Shown: positions 9,018-17,631 of the stretch, in pieces
How the letters are laid out: the number at the start of each line of letters is the position of its first letter
How positions within the stretch are numbered: position 1 is the first letter of the stretch
Source: Mycobacterium saskatchewanense
Lineage (GTDB): Bacteria; Actinomycetota; Actinomycetes; Mycobacteriales; Mycobacteriaceae
Length of the DNA stretch: 64,000 nt
Assembly: GCF_010729105.1 (NCBI RefSeq)
Contig: NZ_AP022573.1
Location: forward strand, 5,022,001 to 5,086,000
Direction: 5' to 3'
Notes under the pieces: generated by a model
What the model saw: the letters and a program-made list of their open reading frames with translations, nothing else
What the model was told of the DNA's origin: nothing
Databases searched by the model: none
Made by a program: the position numbers and the translations under genes

Positions 9018-9833
9018 ATGGACTCCGAAGGGTTGACACCGCCGCTGGACCAGGCCGCGCTGCGCGCCGAGCTGATCGGGACCGGGCTGGGCTGGCGACA
9101 GCTCGACGTCGTCGGGCAGACCGGTTCCACCAACGCCGACCTGCTGGCGCGCGCGGCGTCAGGCACCGACATCGCCGGGTCGGTGCTCATCGCCGAGCAC
9201 CAGACCGCCGGCCGCGGGCGGCACGGCCGAGGGTGGGTGGCCGCCCCCCGGGCCCAGGTCACGATGTCGGTCGGTGTAAGCGTCGTCGACGTCCCCGTCG
9301 CCGGGTGGGGCTGGCTGCCGCTGGCCGCCGGCGTGGCGGTCGTCGATGCGGTCGCCCCCCTGCTCGACGGGACCGGGATGTCGGTGGGCCTGAAGTGGCC
9401 GAACGACGTGCTGGCCGGCCCGGCGGGATCGGGCGGCAAGCTGGCCGGCATCCTGGCCGAGGTGTCGCGGCCGGTGGTGGTGATCGGCTTGGGGCTCAAC
9501 GTGTTTCAGGCGCCCGAGGATGTCGACGGGGCGACGTCGCTGGTCGACCTCGGCGTGGTGGCGCCGGACCGCCATTGGCTGGTGTGCGTGCTGCTGCGCG
9601 AGCTCGGCCGGCGTATCGTCGCCTGGCGCGCCGCCCGCGGGGCGGACTGGGCGCTGGCCGCCGACTACCGCGCGCGCAGCCTGACGATCGGCAACCGCGT
9701 CCGCGCCCATCTCCCCGGGGGCAAGGAGGTCGTCGGGTCGGCGACCGGCATCGACGACCAGGGGCGGTTGTGCCTGGACGCCGGCGGCGAAACCGTCGTC
9801 GTTTCGGCCGGTGACGTCGTGCATCTACGTTAG
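9018..9833 (+). CDS. birA: Biotin--[acetyl-CoA-carboxylase] ligase BirA
   Basis: The ATG at 9018 gives 271 residues, close to the known mycobacterial length; the open frame upstream of it is antisense to accD5 and is not coding. The protein has the biotinyl-AMP loop GRGRHGRGW, TGSTNADLLARA, and KWPNDVLAG with GGKLAGILAE in the active site, followed by a small C-terminal SH3-like domain. No N-terminal helix-turn-helix is present, so it is a monofunctional ligase, not a repressor. It biotinylates AccA3 and related carriers. Confidence 0.95.
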   Translation: MDSEGLTPPLDQAALRAELIGTGLGWRQLDVVGQTGSTNADLLARAASGTDIAGSVLIAEHQTAGRGRHGRGWVAAPRAQVTMSVGVSVVDVPVAGWGWLPLAAGVAVVDAVAPLLDGTGMSVGLKWPNDVLAGPAGSGGKLAGILAEVSRPVVVIGLGLNVFQAPEDVDGATSLVDLGVVAPDRHWLVCVLLRELGRRIVAWRAARGADWALAADYRARSLTIGNRVRAHLPGGKEVVGSATGIDDQGRLCLDAGGETVVVSAGDVVHLR

Positions 9834-9852
9834 GAAGCGGTAGCTTCGTGCC

Positions 9853-10368
9853 GTGAGCTATCCGGACAACGCCCTGGCCGCCGGCGAGCAGGTGGTCATC
9901 CACCGCCACCCGCACTGGAAGCGGCTGATCTGGCCGGTCGCGGTCCTCATCCTGACCACCGCGCTGGCGTCGTTCGGGTCCGGTTACGTCAACTCGACGC
10001 ACTGGGAGCAGATGGCGAAGAACATCCTGCACGGTGTCATCTGGGGGATCTGGCTGGTGATCGTCGGCTGGCTGACGCTGTGGCCGTTCCTGAGCTGGCT
10101 GACCACCCATTTCGTCGTCACCAACCGGCGCGTGATGTTCCGGCACGGCGTGCTGACCCGCACCGGGATCGACATCCCGCTGGCCCGAATCAACAGTGTG
10201 GAATTCCGCGACCGGCTTTTCGAGCGAATGTTTCGAACGGGGACGCTGATTATCGAATCCGCGTCACAAGACCCATTGGAGTTTTACGACATTCCGCGCC
10301 TGCGTGAAGTGCATGCGCTGCTGTATCACGAGGTTTTCGACGACACCCTGGGCTCGCCCGGATCCTGA
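9853..10368 (+). CDS. PH-domain (YdbS/bPH2-type) membrane protein
   Basis: The GTG at 9853 gives a 171-residue protein with two membrane helices (LIWPVAVLILTTALASF and GVIWGIWLVIVGWLTLWPF) followed by a bacterial PH-like domain containing FVVTNRRVMFRHGVLTRTG and INSVEFRDRLFERMFRTG. This corresponds to Rv3278c in M. tuberculosis. The biochemical role is unknown. The stop overlaps the end of the opposing GtrA gene by 43 bp. Confidence 0.8.
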   Translation: MSYPDNALAAGEQVVIHRHPHWKRLIWPVAVLILTTALASFGSGYVNSTHWEQMAKNILHGVIWGIWLVIVGWLTLWPFLSWLTTHFVVTNRRVMFRHGVLTRTGIDIPLARINSVEFRDRLFERMFRTGTLIIESASQDPLEFYDIPRLREVHALLYHEVFDDTLGSPGS

Positions 10369-11009
10369 GCGTCGCCCAGCTGAGACCGCCGGCTGGCCTT
10401 GTTCCGCCAGGCCCGCAGCAGGGTGACGTTGCCATTTTCCAACTCGCCCTCTAAGGCGTCCTCGAAGACCTCGGCGATCCCGCCCGCGGTGAGCGCGGAC
10501 TCCAGCGCCTTGTCGGGGTTGCGCGCGAACTCGTCGGGGAACACCCAGCGCCGAAACGCCCAGAAGCGGAACGCCATCTGCATCAGGTTGCCGATGATGT
10601 ACGCCGAGATGAAGTCGGCGATGTTTTCCACGGTCAGGGACACCGTCGGCACCCGCAGCTGCAGCACGTAGCTGGAGAACCAGAGCGGCGCCATGGACAG
10701 CAGCACGCCTACGCCGCTGAACGCGAAGAACAGCAGTGCCTCGTGGTGACGCTCGCGGCCGCCCCGGTCGCGGAAGCTCCACTCCCGGTTCAGCACGTAG
10801 GAGGCGATGACCGCGACGATCCCGGCGATGACCTTGGCGGTGACCGGCTTGGACTCCAGAACCGTGAGCTTCAGAGTGTAAAAAATCGCCGAGTCGATGA
10901 CGAACGTCGTGCCACCGACGATCGCGAATTTGATCAGTTCGTGGTGGCGCAGTAAATAGGGCTGAATGGCCTCGGGTAGACGCGCGATTGCGGCTTCGGC
11001 GAAGGACAC
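10326..11009 (-). CDS. GtrA-family membrane protein
   Basis: The 227-residue protein has the GtrA/PF04138 pattern: HELIKFAIVGGTTFVIDSAI, a second helix over AKVIAGIVAVIASYVLNREW and two more hydrophobic segments, then a cytosolic acidic C-terminal extension of about 60 residues. GtrA-like proteins take part in flipping or transfer of polyprenyl-linked sugars in cell-wall polysaccharide synthesis. It matches the position of Rv3277. The start is a GTG at 11009, divergent from purK across 108 bp. Confidence 0.8.
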   Translation of the reverse strand: MSFAEAAIARLPEAIQPYLLRHHELIKFAIVGGTTFVIDSAIFYTLKLTVLESKPVTAKVIAGIVAVIASYVLNREWSFRDRGGRERHHEALLFFAFSGVGVLLSMAPLWFSSYVLQLRVPTVSLTVENIADFISAYIIGNLMQMAFRFWAFRRWVFPDEFARNPDKALESALTAGGIAEVFEDALEGELENGNVTLLRAWRNKASRRSQLGDAQDPGEPRVSSKTS

Positions 11010-11117
11010 AACACGTCAGCATACGGTTGGACACAAAAACGACGCAAAATTTTACATAACGATTGTGCGTCACCGCCGGTCAACACGCCTAAAGCGGACA
11101 ACCGCCGCCATGACACC

Positions 11118-12362
11118 ATGAAGCCCGTGCCGGATCAACGCACTCCCGCGGTCGCTCCCGTCGCCCCCGTCGTGGCGATGGTGGGCGGCGGCCAACTTGC
11201 CCGCATGACGCACCAGGCCGCGATCGCGCTGGGGCAGACGCTGCGGGTGCTGGCGACCGCCGCCGACGAGCCGGCCGCGCAGGTCACCCCCGACGTGGTG
11301 ATCGGCTCGCACACCGAGCTGGACGATCTCCGCCGGGTCGCCGCGGGGGCCGACGTGCTGACCTTCGACCACGAGCATGTGCCCTCCGAGCTGTTGGACA
11401 AGCTGGTCGCCGAGGGCGTCAACGTGGCGCCGCCGCCGCAGGCCCTGGTGCACGCCCAGGACAAGCTCGTCATGCGGCGGCGATTGGAGGCGCTCGGCGC
11501 ACCGGTACCGCGATACGTCGGCATCGCGAGCCTCGACGACCTGGACGGTCCCGATGGTGTGGCCGCCTTCGTCGCCCGGGTCGGGGCGCCGATCGTGGTC
11601 AAGGCGGTCCGGGGCGGCTACGACGGCCGGGGCGTGCGAAGGGCCCGCGACCTGGCGCACGCCCGCGACATCGCGGGCGAGTACCTGGCCGCCGGGGTGC
11701 CGGTGCTACTCGAGGAGCGGGTGGAGCTGCGTCGCGAGCTGTCGGCCTTGGTGGCCCGGTCGCCGTTCGGGCAGGGCGCCGCGTGGCCGGTCGTGGAGAC
11801 GGTGCAGCGGGATGGCATCAACGTGCTGGTGATCGCGCCCGCCCCGGAGCTGTCCGGCGACGTGGCGTCGGCCGCGCAGAACCTGGCGTTGCGCCTGGCC
11901 GCCGAGCTCGGCGTGGTCGGCGTGCTCGCCGTGGAGCTGTTCGAGACGCCCGGGGGCGACCTGCTCGTCAACGAGCTGGCGATGCGGCCGCACAATTCCG
12001 GCCACTGGACCATGGACGGCTCACGCACCGGCCAGTTCGAGCAGCATCTGCGCGCGGTGCTGGACTACCCGCTCGGGAGCACCGACGCGATCGCGCCGGT
12101 AACGGTGATGGCCAACGTGCTCGGTGCGCCGGTCGAGCCGGCGATGACGGTCGACGAACGGCTGCACCACCTGTTCGCGCGGATGCCCGACGCCAGGGTG
12201 CACCTGTACGGCAAGGTCGAGCGGCCGGGGCGCAAGGTGGGCCACGCCAACTTCCTGGGCACGGACATGGCCGAGCTGCCCGCGCTGCGTGAACGTGCCG
12301 AGCTGGCGGCACACTGGTTGTCACACGGGCAATGGACGGACGGATGGGACCCGCATGGGTAG
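11118..12362 (+). CDS. purK: 5-(carboxyamino)imidazole ribonucleotide synthase, ATPase subunit PurK
   Basis: The 414-residue ATP-grasp enzyme begins with [17 protein letters not shown] and carries the central [13 protein letters not shown] loop and the metal-binding [23 protein letters not shown] segment. It makes N5-CAIR from AIR, bicarbonate and ATP in purine synthesis. It ends inside purE with an 8-bp overlap, so both subunits of the pathway step are co-translated. Confidence 0.95.
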   Translation: MKPVPDQRTPAVAPVAPVVAMVGGGQLARMTHQAAIALGQTLRVLATAADEPAAQVTPDVVIGSHTELDDLRRVAAGADVLTFDHEHVPSELLDKLVAEGVNVAPPPQALVHAQDKLVMRRRLEALGAPVPRYVGIASLDDLDGPDGVAAFVARVGAPIVVKAVRGGYDGRGVRRARDLAHARDIAGEYLAAGVPVLLEERVELRRELSALVARSPFGQGAAWPVVETVQRDGINVLVIAPAPELSGDVASAAQNLALRLAAELGVVGVLAVELFETPGGDLLVNELAMRPHNSGHWTMDGSRTGQFEQHLRAVLDYPLGSTDAIAPVTVMANVLGAPVEPAMTVDERLHHLFARMPDARVHLYGKVERPGRKVGHANFLGTDMAELPALRERAELAAHWLSHGQWTDGWDPHG

Positions 12363-12876
12363 TGCTGACCGGCCTCGGGTCGGCGTGATCATGGGCAGCG
12401 ACAGCGACTGGTCGGTGATGGCCGACGCCGCGACGGCGCTGGCCGAGTTCGACGTGCCGGCCGAGGTGCGGGTGGTCTCGGCGCACCGCACCCCGGGCGT
12501 GATGTTCGACTACGCGCGCGGCGCGGCCGACCGCGGCCTCGAGGTGATCATCGCGGGCGCCGGCGGCGCCGCGCACCTGCCCGGCATGGTGGCCTCCGCG
12601 ACGCCGCTGCCGGTGATCGGGGTGCCGGTGCCACTGGCGCGGCTGGACGGTCTGGACTCCCTGCTGTCGATCGTGCAGATGCCCGCGGGTGTCCCGGTGG
12701 CGACGGTGTCCATCGGCGGCGCCCGCAACGCCGGCCTGCTGGCCGTGCGCATCCTCGGTTCGTCCGACCCCGCCCTGCGGGCCCGCATAGCGGAGTTTCA
12801 GGCCCAGCTGGCCGAAAGCGTCCGGGCCAAGGATGAGGCGGTGCAGGAGCTGCACGGTAAAGTTACCGGTCAGTAG
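12355..12876 (+). CDS. purE: N5-CAIR mutase PurE
   Basis: The ATG at 12355 gives 173 residues, the usual length. The protein carries the PurE signature [31 protein letters not shown] and the [15 protein letters not shown] active-site loop. It converts N5-CAIR to CAIR, the next step after PurK. Later start codons would cut into the MGSDSDW motif, so the start is secure. Confidence 0.95.
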   Translation: MGSADRPRVGVIMGSDSDWSVMADAATALAEFDVPAEVRVVSAHRTPGVMFDYARGAADRGLEVIIAGAGGAAHLPGMVASATPLPVIGVPVPLARLDGLDSLLSIVQMPAGVPVATVSIGGARNAGLLAVRILGSSDPALRARIAEFQAQLAESVRAKDEAVQELHGKVTGQ

Positions 12877-12948
12877 CGCGGTGACGACGCGGCCGGTTTG
12901 CGGCCGCCGGGGAGCCGGGCACGATGGAAGCGCACGAGGAGGCTTGAG

Positions 12949-14118
12949 ATGGCTGGTTGGGCCGGAAACCCCACCTTTGATTTGTTCCAGTTGCCCGAGG
13001 AGCATCAGGAGTTGCGGGCGGCGATCCGTGCGCTGGCGGAGAAGGAGATCGCTCCGTATGCCGCTGATGTGGATGAGAATTCGCGGTTCCCGCAGGAGGC
13101 GCTGGATGCGTTGAACGCGTCGGGGTTCAACGCGGTGCACGTGCCCGAGGAGTATGGCGGTCAGGGCGCGGACTCGGTGGCGGCGTGCATCGTCATCGAG
13201 GAGGTGGCGCGTGTGGATGCGTCGGCCTCGTTGATTCCGGCGGTGAACAAGCTGGGCACCATGGGCCTGATCCTGCGGGGTTCGGATGAGCTGAAAAAGC
13301 AGGTGTTGCCGTCGATCGCCGACGGGGCGGCGATGGCGTCGTATGCGCTTTCCGAGCGGGAAGCCGGCAGCGACGCGGCTGCGATGCGGACCCGGGCCAA
13401 GGCCGACGGGGATGACTGGATCCTCAACGGCGCCAAGTGCTGGATCACCAATGGCGGCAAGTCGTCGTGGTACACGGTGATGGCGGTGACCGACCCCGAC
13501 AAGGGCGCCAACGGCATCTCGTCGTTCATGGTGCACATCGACGACGAGGGGTTCACCGTCGGCCCGAAGGAGAAGAAGCTCGGCATCAAGGGCTCCCCGA
13601 CGACCGAGCTGTACTTCGAAAACTGCCGGATCCCGGGGGACCGGATCATCGGCGAGCCGGGGACCGGCTTCAAGACGGCGCTGGCGACGCTGGACCACAC
13701 CCGTCCGACCATCGGCGCCCAGGCGGTGGGCATCGCCCAGGGCGCGGTGGATGCCGCGATCGCCTACACCAAGGAGCGCAAGCAGTTCGGCCGCCCGGTC
13801 AGCGACAACCAGGGGGTGCAGTTCATGCTCGCCGACATGGCGATGAAGGTCGAGGCCGCGCGGTTGATGGTGTACCACGCGGCCGCGCGCGCCGAGCGCG
13901 GCGAGGGCAACCTGGGCTTCATCTCCGCGGCGTCGAAGTGTTTTGCCTCCGACGTGGCGATGGAGGTCACCACCGACGCCGTCCAGCTGTTCGGCGGGTA
14001 CGGCTACACCTCCGACTTCCCGGTCGAGCGGATGATGCGCGACGCCAAGATCACCCAGATCTACGAAGGCACCAATCAGATTCAACGCGTGGTGATGTCG
14101 CGGGCACTCCTGCGCTGA
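12949..14118 (+). CDS. fadE25: Acyl-CoA dehydrogenase FadE25
   Basis: The ATG at 12949 lies seven bases after GAGGAGGC and gives 389 residues, as for M. tuberculosis FadE25. The three-domain acyl-CoA dehydrogenase layout is clear: N-terminal helices, the beta domain with YALSEREAGSDAAAM and CWITNGGKSSWY, and the C-terminal domain with RKQFGRPVSDNQGVQF and QLFGGYGYTSDFPVERMMRD. The catalytic glutamate region is QIYEGTNQIQRVVMSR. It is an FAD-linked desaturase of fatty-acyl-CoA, electrons going to ETF. Confidence 0.95.
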   Translation: MAGWAGNPTFDLFQLPEEHQELRAAIRALAEKEIAPYAADVDENSRFPQEALDALNASGFNAVHVPEEYGGQGADSVAACIVIEEVARVDASASLIPAVNKLGTMGLILRGSDELKKQVLPSIADGAAMASYALSEREAGSDAAAMRTRAKADGDDWILNGAKCWITNGGKSSWYTVMAVTDPDKGANGISSFMVHIDDEGFTVGPKEKKLGIKGSPTTELYFENCRIPGDRIIGEPGTGFKTALATLDHTRPTIGAQAVGIAQGAVDAAIAYTKERKQFGRPVSDNQGVQFMLADMAMKVEAARLMVYHAAARAERGEGNLGFISAASKCFASDVAMEVTTDAVQLFGGYGYTSDFPVERMMRDAKITQIYEGTNQIQRVVMSRALLR

Positions 14119-14281
14119 CCGCAGCGATAAGATTCCCCAGGGCAACCATTCGGGGTGGTGGGCCACACGTAAAGTCAGCGAGTCAGCGTCGGCGCACCGG
14201 CCATCCGGCCGGCACGTCGCCACAGAGCAAAGGGTCATATCGCGGCCAGGGGGTGTCCATTGACCGACATGGCGTCCCGTT

Positions 14282-15496
14282 GTGTCCACGGCTGACCGGG
14301 AATTGATGCCGGTGCGCGCTCCAGTCACCCCGGCCGCCCACTGGCGGTCGCTGTCCTTGCTGTTGGTCGAGGACGACCGTGCCGATGCGGTGCTGGTGGA
14401 GGACCTGATCGCCAACGCGGTCACCGACATCCGCGTGGTCTGGGCCCAGTCGATGGCCCACGCGGAGCGCGAACTCGCCACGGCCCGCCCCGATTGCGTG
14501 CTGCTGGACCTGCACCTACCCGACGCCAACGGGATCGATGCGCTGGACCGGATCGCCAAACACGACGCCACCGTCCCCATCGTCGTGCTGACCGGCCTGA
14601 ACGACGAGTACTTCGGCGCGTCGGCCGTCGCGGCCGGCGCGCAGGACTACCTGGTCAAGGGCCGGGTCGAACCCGAGATGCTGCGGCGCGCCCTGCTGTA
14701 CGCAATCGAGCGCAAACGCGCCGAGCTGATCGCCGCCGACCTGCACGCCAGCCAGCTCCGGGCCCGTGAGAATGCGCTGCTCGAGCGGGGCCTGCTGCCG
14801 TCGCCGTTGCTCCTCGACAACCCCGGCCTGGACATCGTCGCGCGCTACCGGCCCAGTCGCGAGGACGCGTTGTTGTGCGGGGACTTCTACGACGTCGTGC
14901 AAACCCCCGACCGGGTCGTGCACGTCCTGATCGGCGACGTCGCCGGTCACGGGCCCCACGAGGCGGCCCTGGGCGCGGCGCTGCGGATCGCGTTCCGCGC
15001 GCTGACCCTCGCGGGCGTGCGCGGCGTCGCACTGATGCGCCAGCTCGAACAGGTGCTGCACTCGGAGCGCACCGATACCGCGGTGTTCGCGACGGTGCTC
15101 AGCCTGGAGATCGAGCCCGACAGCCCCCGCATGACCGCGGTGCGCGCCGGGCATCCCGGGATGCTGCTGCAGCGCGACGGCACCGTGAACTGGATCGAGC
15201 CGCCGGCCGGGCCTGCGCTGGGGCTGCGGGCCGGTGACTGGCCGCAGCACGAGCTGGAACTGGCCGCGGGCGAGGGCCTGCTGCTGCTGACCGACGGGCT
15301 CTTCGAGGGGTATTCGGGCCGCGGCATTGAACGCCTCGGCGAGGACGGCCTGCTCGCGCTGGCCCGGACGCACGCGCACCGCCCCGGTCCGGAGTTCGTC
15401 GACGCCCTCATCGACGGGGCGCAGGAGCTCGCCCAGCCGCGCGGGGGGCTGACCGACGACATCGCCGTGTTGCGCATCGAGCGGACCGGCGAGTGA
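14282..15496 (+). CDS. Response regulator with PP2C/SpoIIE-type phosphatase output
   Basis: The protein has an N-terminal receiver domain (LLLVEDDRADAVLVEDL, phospho-acceptor in LLDLHLPDANG, the VVLTGLN threonine and the K of DYLVKG), a short coiled linker, and a C-terminal PP2C-type phosphatase with GDFYDVV, VLIGDVAGHG, LLLLTDGLFEG and the DDIAVL metal-binding end. Start GTG 14282 is used here; ATG 14306 is an alternative. Proteins of this kind dephosphorylate STAS anti-anti-sigma factors. The stop overlaps the following kinase gene by 4 bp. The target is not shown by the sequence. Confidence 0.85.
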   Translation: MSTADRELMPVRAPVTPAAHWRSLSLLLVEDDRADAVLVEDLIANAVTDIRVVWAQSMAHAERELATARPDCVLLDLHLPDANGIDALDRIAKHDATVPIVVLTGLNDEYFGASAVAAGAQDYLVKGRVEPEMLRRALLYAIERKRAELIAADLHASQLRARENALLERGLLPSPLLLDNPGLDIVARYRPSREDALLCGDFYDVVQTPDRVVHVLIGDVAGHGPHEAALGAALRIAFRALTLAGVRGVALMRQLEQVLHSERTDTAVFATVLSLEIEPDSPRMTAVRAGHPGMLLQRDGTVNWIEPPAGPALGLRAGDWPQHELELAAGEGLLLLTDGLFEGYSGRGIERLGEDGLLALARTHAHRPGPEFVDALIDGAQELAQPRGGLTDDIAVLRIERTGE

Positions 15497-17082
15497 ACGC
15501 TCTCCTGGGCCGGCTGCGGCCGTCGCAGCTCACCGTGCGGGGCTGGCAGGCGCTGACGTTGCTCGTAATGGGGGCGACGGTGCTCGCCGGTGCGGTGGTT
15601 GGCGCGGTGCTGCTGCGGCACACCGACGCGATGACGCGCGAACTCACCGACGGCATCCAGCCGGCGCGGGTCTCGGCCGGCCAGCTGCAGGCGGCGCTGC
15701 GCGACCAGGAGACCGGCATCCGGGGCTACCTGATCGCCGCCGACCGGCAGTTCCTGACGCCTTACTACGATGGCCAGCACACCGAACGGGCGGCGGCCGA
15801 CGACATCCGGCGCCGCCTCTCCGGGCGCGACGACCTGATCGCCGACCTGGACGCGATCGAGCGGGCCGCCGTGAGCTGGCGGGCGAACTATGCCGAGCCC
15901 GCGATCGCGAGCGTGGCGCCCGAGGGCCGCAATCTGACCAACCGGCCGGCGACGGAGCGTGGCAAGGCCGAATTCGACCATCTGCGTTCGCTTTTCGACA
16001 AGCAGAATGCGGACCTGTCGGCGGCCCGGGCGGACGCCGCCGAGGAACTTAACCACACCGATGGGTGGCGCAACCGGGTGTTGATCGCCATGGTGTTCGT
16101 CTTCTTCGGCACGGCCGCCCTGCTCGGTTTCCTGGTGCGCGACATGGTCGCCCGGCCGCTGGCGACGCTCGCCGCCGCGTGCCGCCGGATCACCGAGGGC
16201 AACTTCGAGGAGCAGATCGTGCCGCCGAAGCGGCCACGCGACGTGCGGGAGATGGCGATCGACGTGGAGAACATGCGCAAGCGGATCGTCGACGAGCTCG
16301 AGGTGTCCCGCGCGGCCCGGGAGCGGCTGGACGAGCAGGCCGTCGAGTTGCGGCGGTCGAACACCGAGCTCGAGCAGTTCGCCTACGTCGCGTCGCACGA
16401 CCTGCAGGAGCCGCTGCGCAAGGTGGCGTCGTTCTGCCAGCTGCTCGAAAAGCGCTACGGCGACAAGCTCGACGAGCGCGGTGTGGAGTACATCGCGTTC
16501 GCCGTCGACGGGGCCAAACGCATGCAGGTGCTGATCAACGACCTGCTCACCTTCTCCCGGGTCGGCCGGCTGAACACCCTGCAGACCGAGGTGCAGCTCG
16601 ACACCGTCCTGGACGCCGGGCTGGACAACCTGTCCGCCGCGATCGAGGAGGCGGGGGCGGAGGTCGTGCGCCCCTCGCAGCCCCTCCCACGAATCGTCGG
16701 CGATCCGATGCTGCTCACGATGCTGTGGCAGAACCTCATCGGCAACGCGGTCAAGTTCCGGCACAAGGACCGCCCGCCGCGCGTCGTCATCGAGTGTGAG
16801 CGGGGCGCCGACGAGTTGTTGTTCCGGGTGTCGGACAACGGCATCGGCATCCCCCAGGAGTTCGCCGACAAGGTCTTCGTCATCTTCCAGCGCCTGCACG
16901 GCCGGGACGTGTACTCCGGAACGGGTGTCGGGCTGGCGCTGGTCAAGAAGATCGTCGAGCACCACGGCGGCACCATTTGGATCGACGCGTCCTACACCGA
17001 AGGGACCCGTTTCGTGTTCACCATCCCGGCCCCCGCGCCGGTGGCTGAACCCGCCCCCGCTTTGGAAGGAGCGCGCGAATGA
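15493..17082 (+). CDS. Sensor histidine kinase with CHASE3 and HAMP domains
   Basis: The 529-residue kinase has a membrane helix near residues 18-40, an extracellular CHASE3 domain (GIRGYLIAADRQFLTPY is its hallmark), a second helix around VLIAMVFVFFGTAALLGFLV, a HAMP linker, then a dimerisation domain with the phospho-histidine in ASHDLQEPLRK. It ends in a HATPase with NLIGNAVKF, DNGIGIP, FQRLHGRDVYSGTGVGLAL and VEHHGGTIW. This phytochrome-kinase-like arrangement pairs with Rcp1-type single-domain regulators such as the next gene. GTGA and ATGA overlaps tie the three genes together. The signal sensed is unknown. Confidence 0.9.
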   Translation: MNALLGRLRPSQLTVRGWQALTLLVMGATVLAGAVVGAVLLRHTDAMTRELTDGIQPARVSAGQLQAALRDQETGIRGYLIAADRQFLTPYYDGQHTERAAADDIRRRLSGRDDLIADLDAIERAAVSWRANYAEPAIASVAPEGRNLTNRPATERGKAEFDHLRSLFDKQNADLSAARADAAEELNHTDGWRNRVLIAMVFVFFGTAALLGFLVRDMVARPLATLAAACRRITEGNFEEQIVPPKRPRDVREMAIDVENMRKRIVDELEVSRAARERLDEQAVELRRSNTELEQFAYVASHDLQEPLRKVASFCQLLEKRYGDKLDERGVEYIAFAVDGAKRMQVLINDLLTFSRVGRLNTLQTEVQLDTVLDAGLDNLSAAIEEAGAEVVRPSQPLPRIVGDPMLLTMLWQNLIGNAVKFRHKDRPPRVVIECERGADELLFRVSDNGIGIPQEFADKVFVIFQRLHGRDVYSGTGVGLALVKKIVEHHGGTIWIDASYTEGTRFVFTIPAPAPVAEPAPALEGARE

Positions 17083-17519
17083 CATCGGCCGGTAGAGCCA
17101 TCGAGATCCTGCTCGTCGAGGACGACCCGGGGGACGAGCTCATCACCCGGGAGGCGTTCGAGCACAACAAGCTCAACAACAACTTGCACGTCGCGCACGA
17201 CGGCGAGGAGGGGCTGAACTTCCTCTACAAGCGCGGCGAGTATGAGGGCGCCCCGCGGCCCGACCTGATCCTGCTCGACCTGAACCTGCCCAAATACGAC
17301 GGGCGTCAGCTGCTCGAGAGGGTCAAGTCCGACCCCGAGTTGTCGCGCATCCCGATCGTGGTGCTCACCACGTCGTCGGCCGAGGAGGACATCCTGCGCA
17401 GCTACGAGCTGCACGCCAACGCCTACGTCACCAAGCCCGTCGACCTCGACCAGTTCATCAACGCGGTCCGGCAGATCGACGAGTTCTTCATTCAGGTCGT
17501 ACGGCTTCCGGGGATTTAG
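17079..17519 (+). CDS. Rcp1-like single-domain response regulator
   Basis: The 146-residue protein is a receiver domain without an output domain. It carries ILLVEDDPGDELITREAFEH, the phospho-acceptor in LILLDLNLPKYDG, VVLTTSS and the lysine of AYVTKPVDL, with the GEYEGAPRPDL insertion typical of cyanobacterial-phytochrome-type regulators. It overlaps the kinase by 4 bp. It probably acts as phospho-shuttle between the kinase and other receivers, perhaps the REC-PP2C protein two genes upstream. Confidence 0.9.
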   Translation: MTSAGRAIEILLVEDDPGDELITREAFEHNKLNNNLHVAHDGEEGLNFLYKRGEYEGAPRPDLILLDLNLPKYDGRQLLERVKSDPELSRIPIVVLTTSSAEEDILRSYELHANAYVTKPVDLDQFINAVRQIDEFFIQVVRLPGI

Positions 17520-17533
17520 GGGTCACGAGGCGG

Positions 17534-17627
17534 GCACCGGCTTGTAGCCGCGAAACATAAACGAGCGCGAACAGTTTCGGCGTGTCGTCGCAGACGTTCA
17601 TGTGTCGCGGCGATTTGACGCCGGTGC
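17534..17627. terminator. Nested hairpin between convergent genes, possible bidirectional terminator
   Basis: An inner pair of 17-base arms, GCCGCGAAACATAAACG (17547-17563) and CGTTCATGTGTCGCGGC (17595-17611), is complementary except for two positions. An outer 8-base pair, GCACCGGC (17534-17541) and GCCGGTGC (17620-17627), extends the structure. It sits in the 112 bp between two stops that face each other. There is no T-run, as is common for mycobacterial terminators. One arm is shared with the element after maf (6354-6413). Confidence 0.5.
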
Positions 17628-17631
17628 AGCC

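Noticed and set aside
11968..14580. 870-codon minus-strand frame opposite purK-purE-fadE25
   Set aside because: Composition is Arg/His/Pro-rich, as expected of a shadow frame in high-GC DNA, and the plus-strand genes are certain.
14947..17085. 712-codon minus-strand frame opposite the kinase operon
   Set aside because: Same reason: shadow of the phosphatase and kinase genes.
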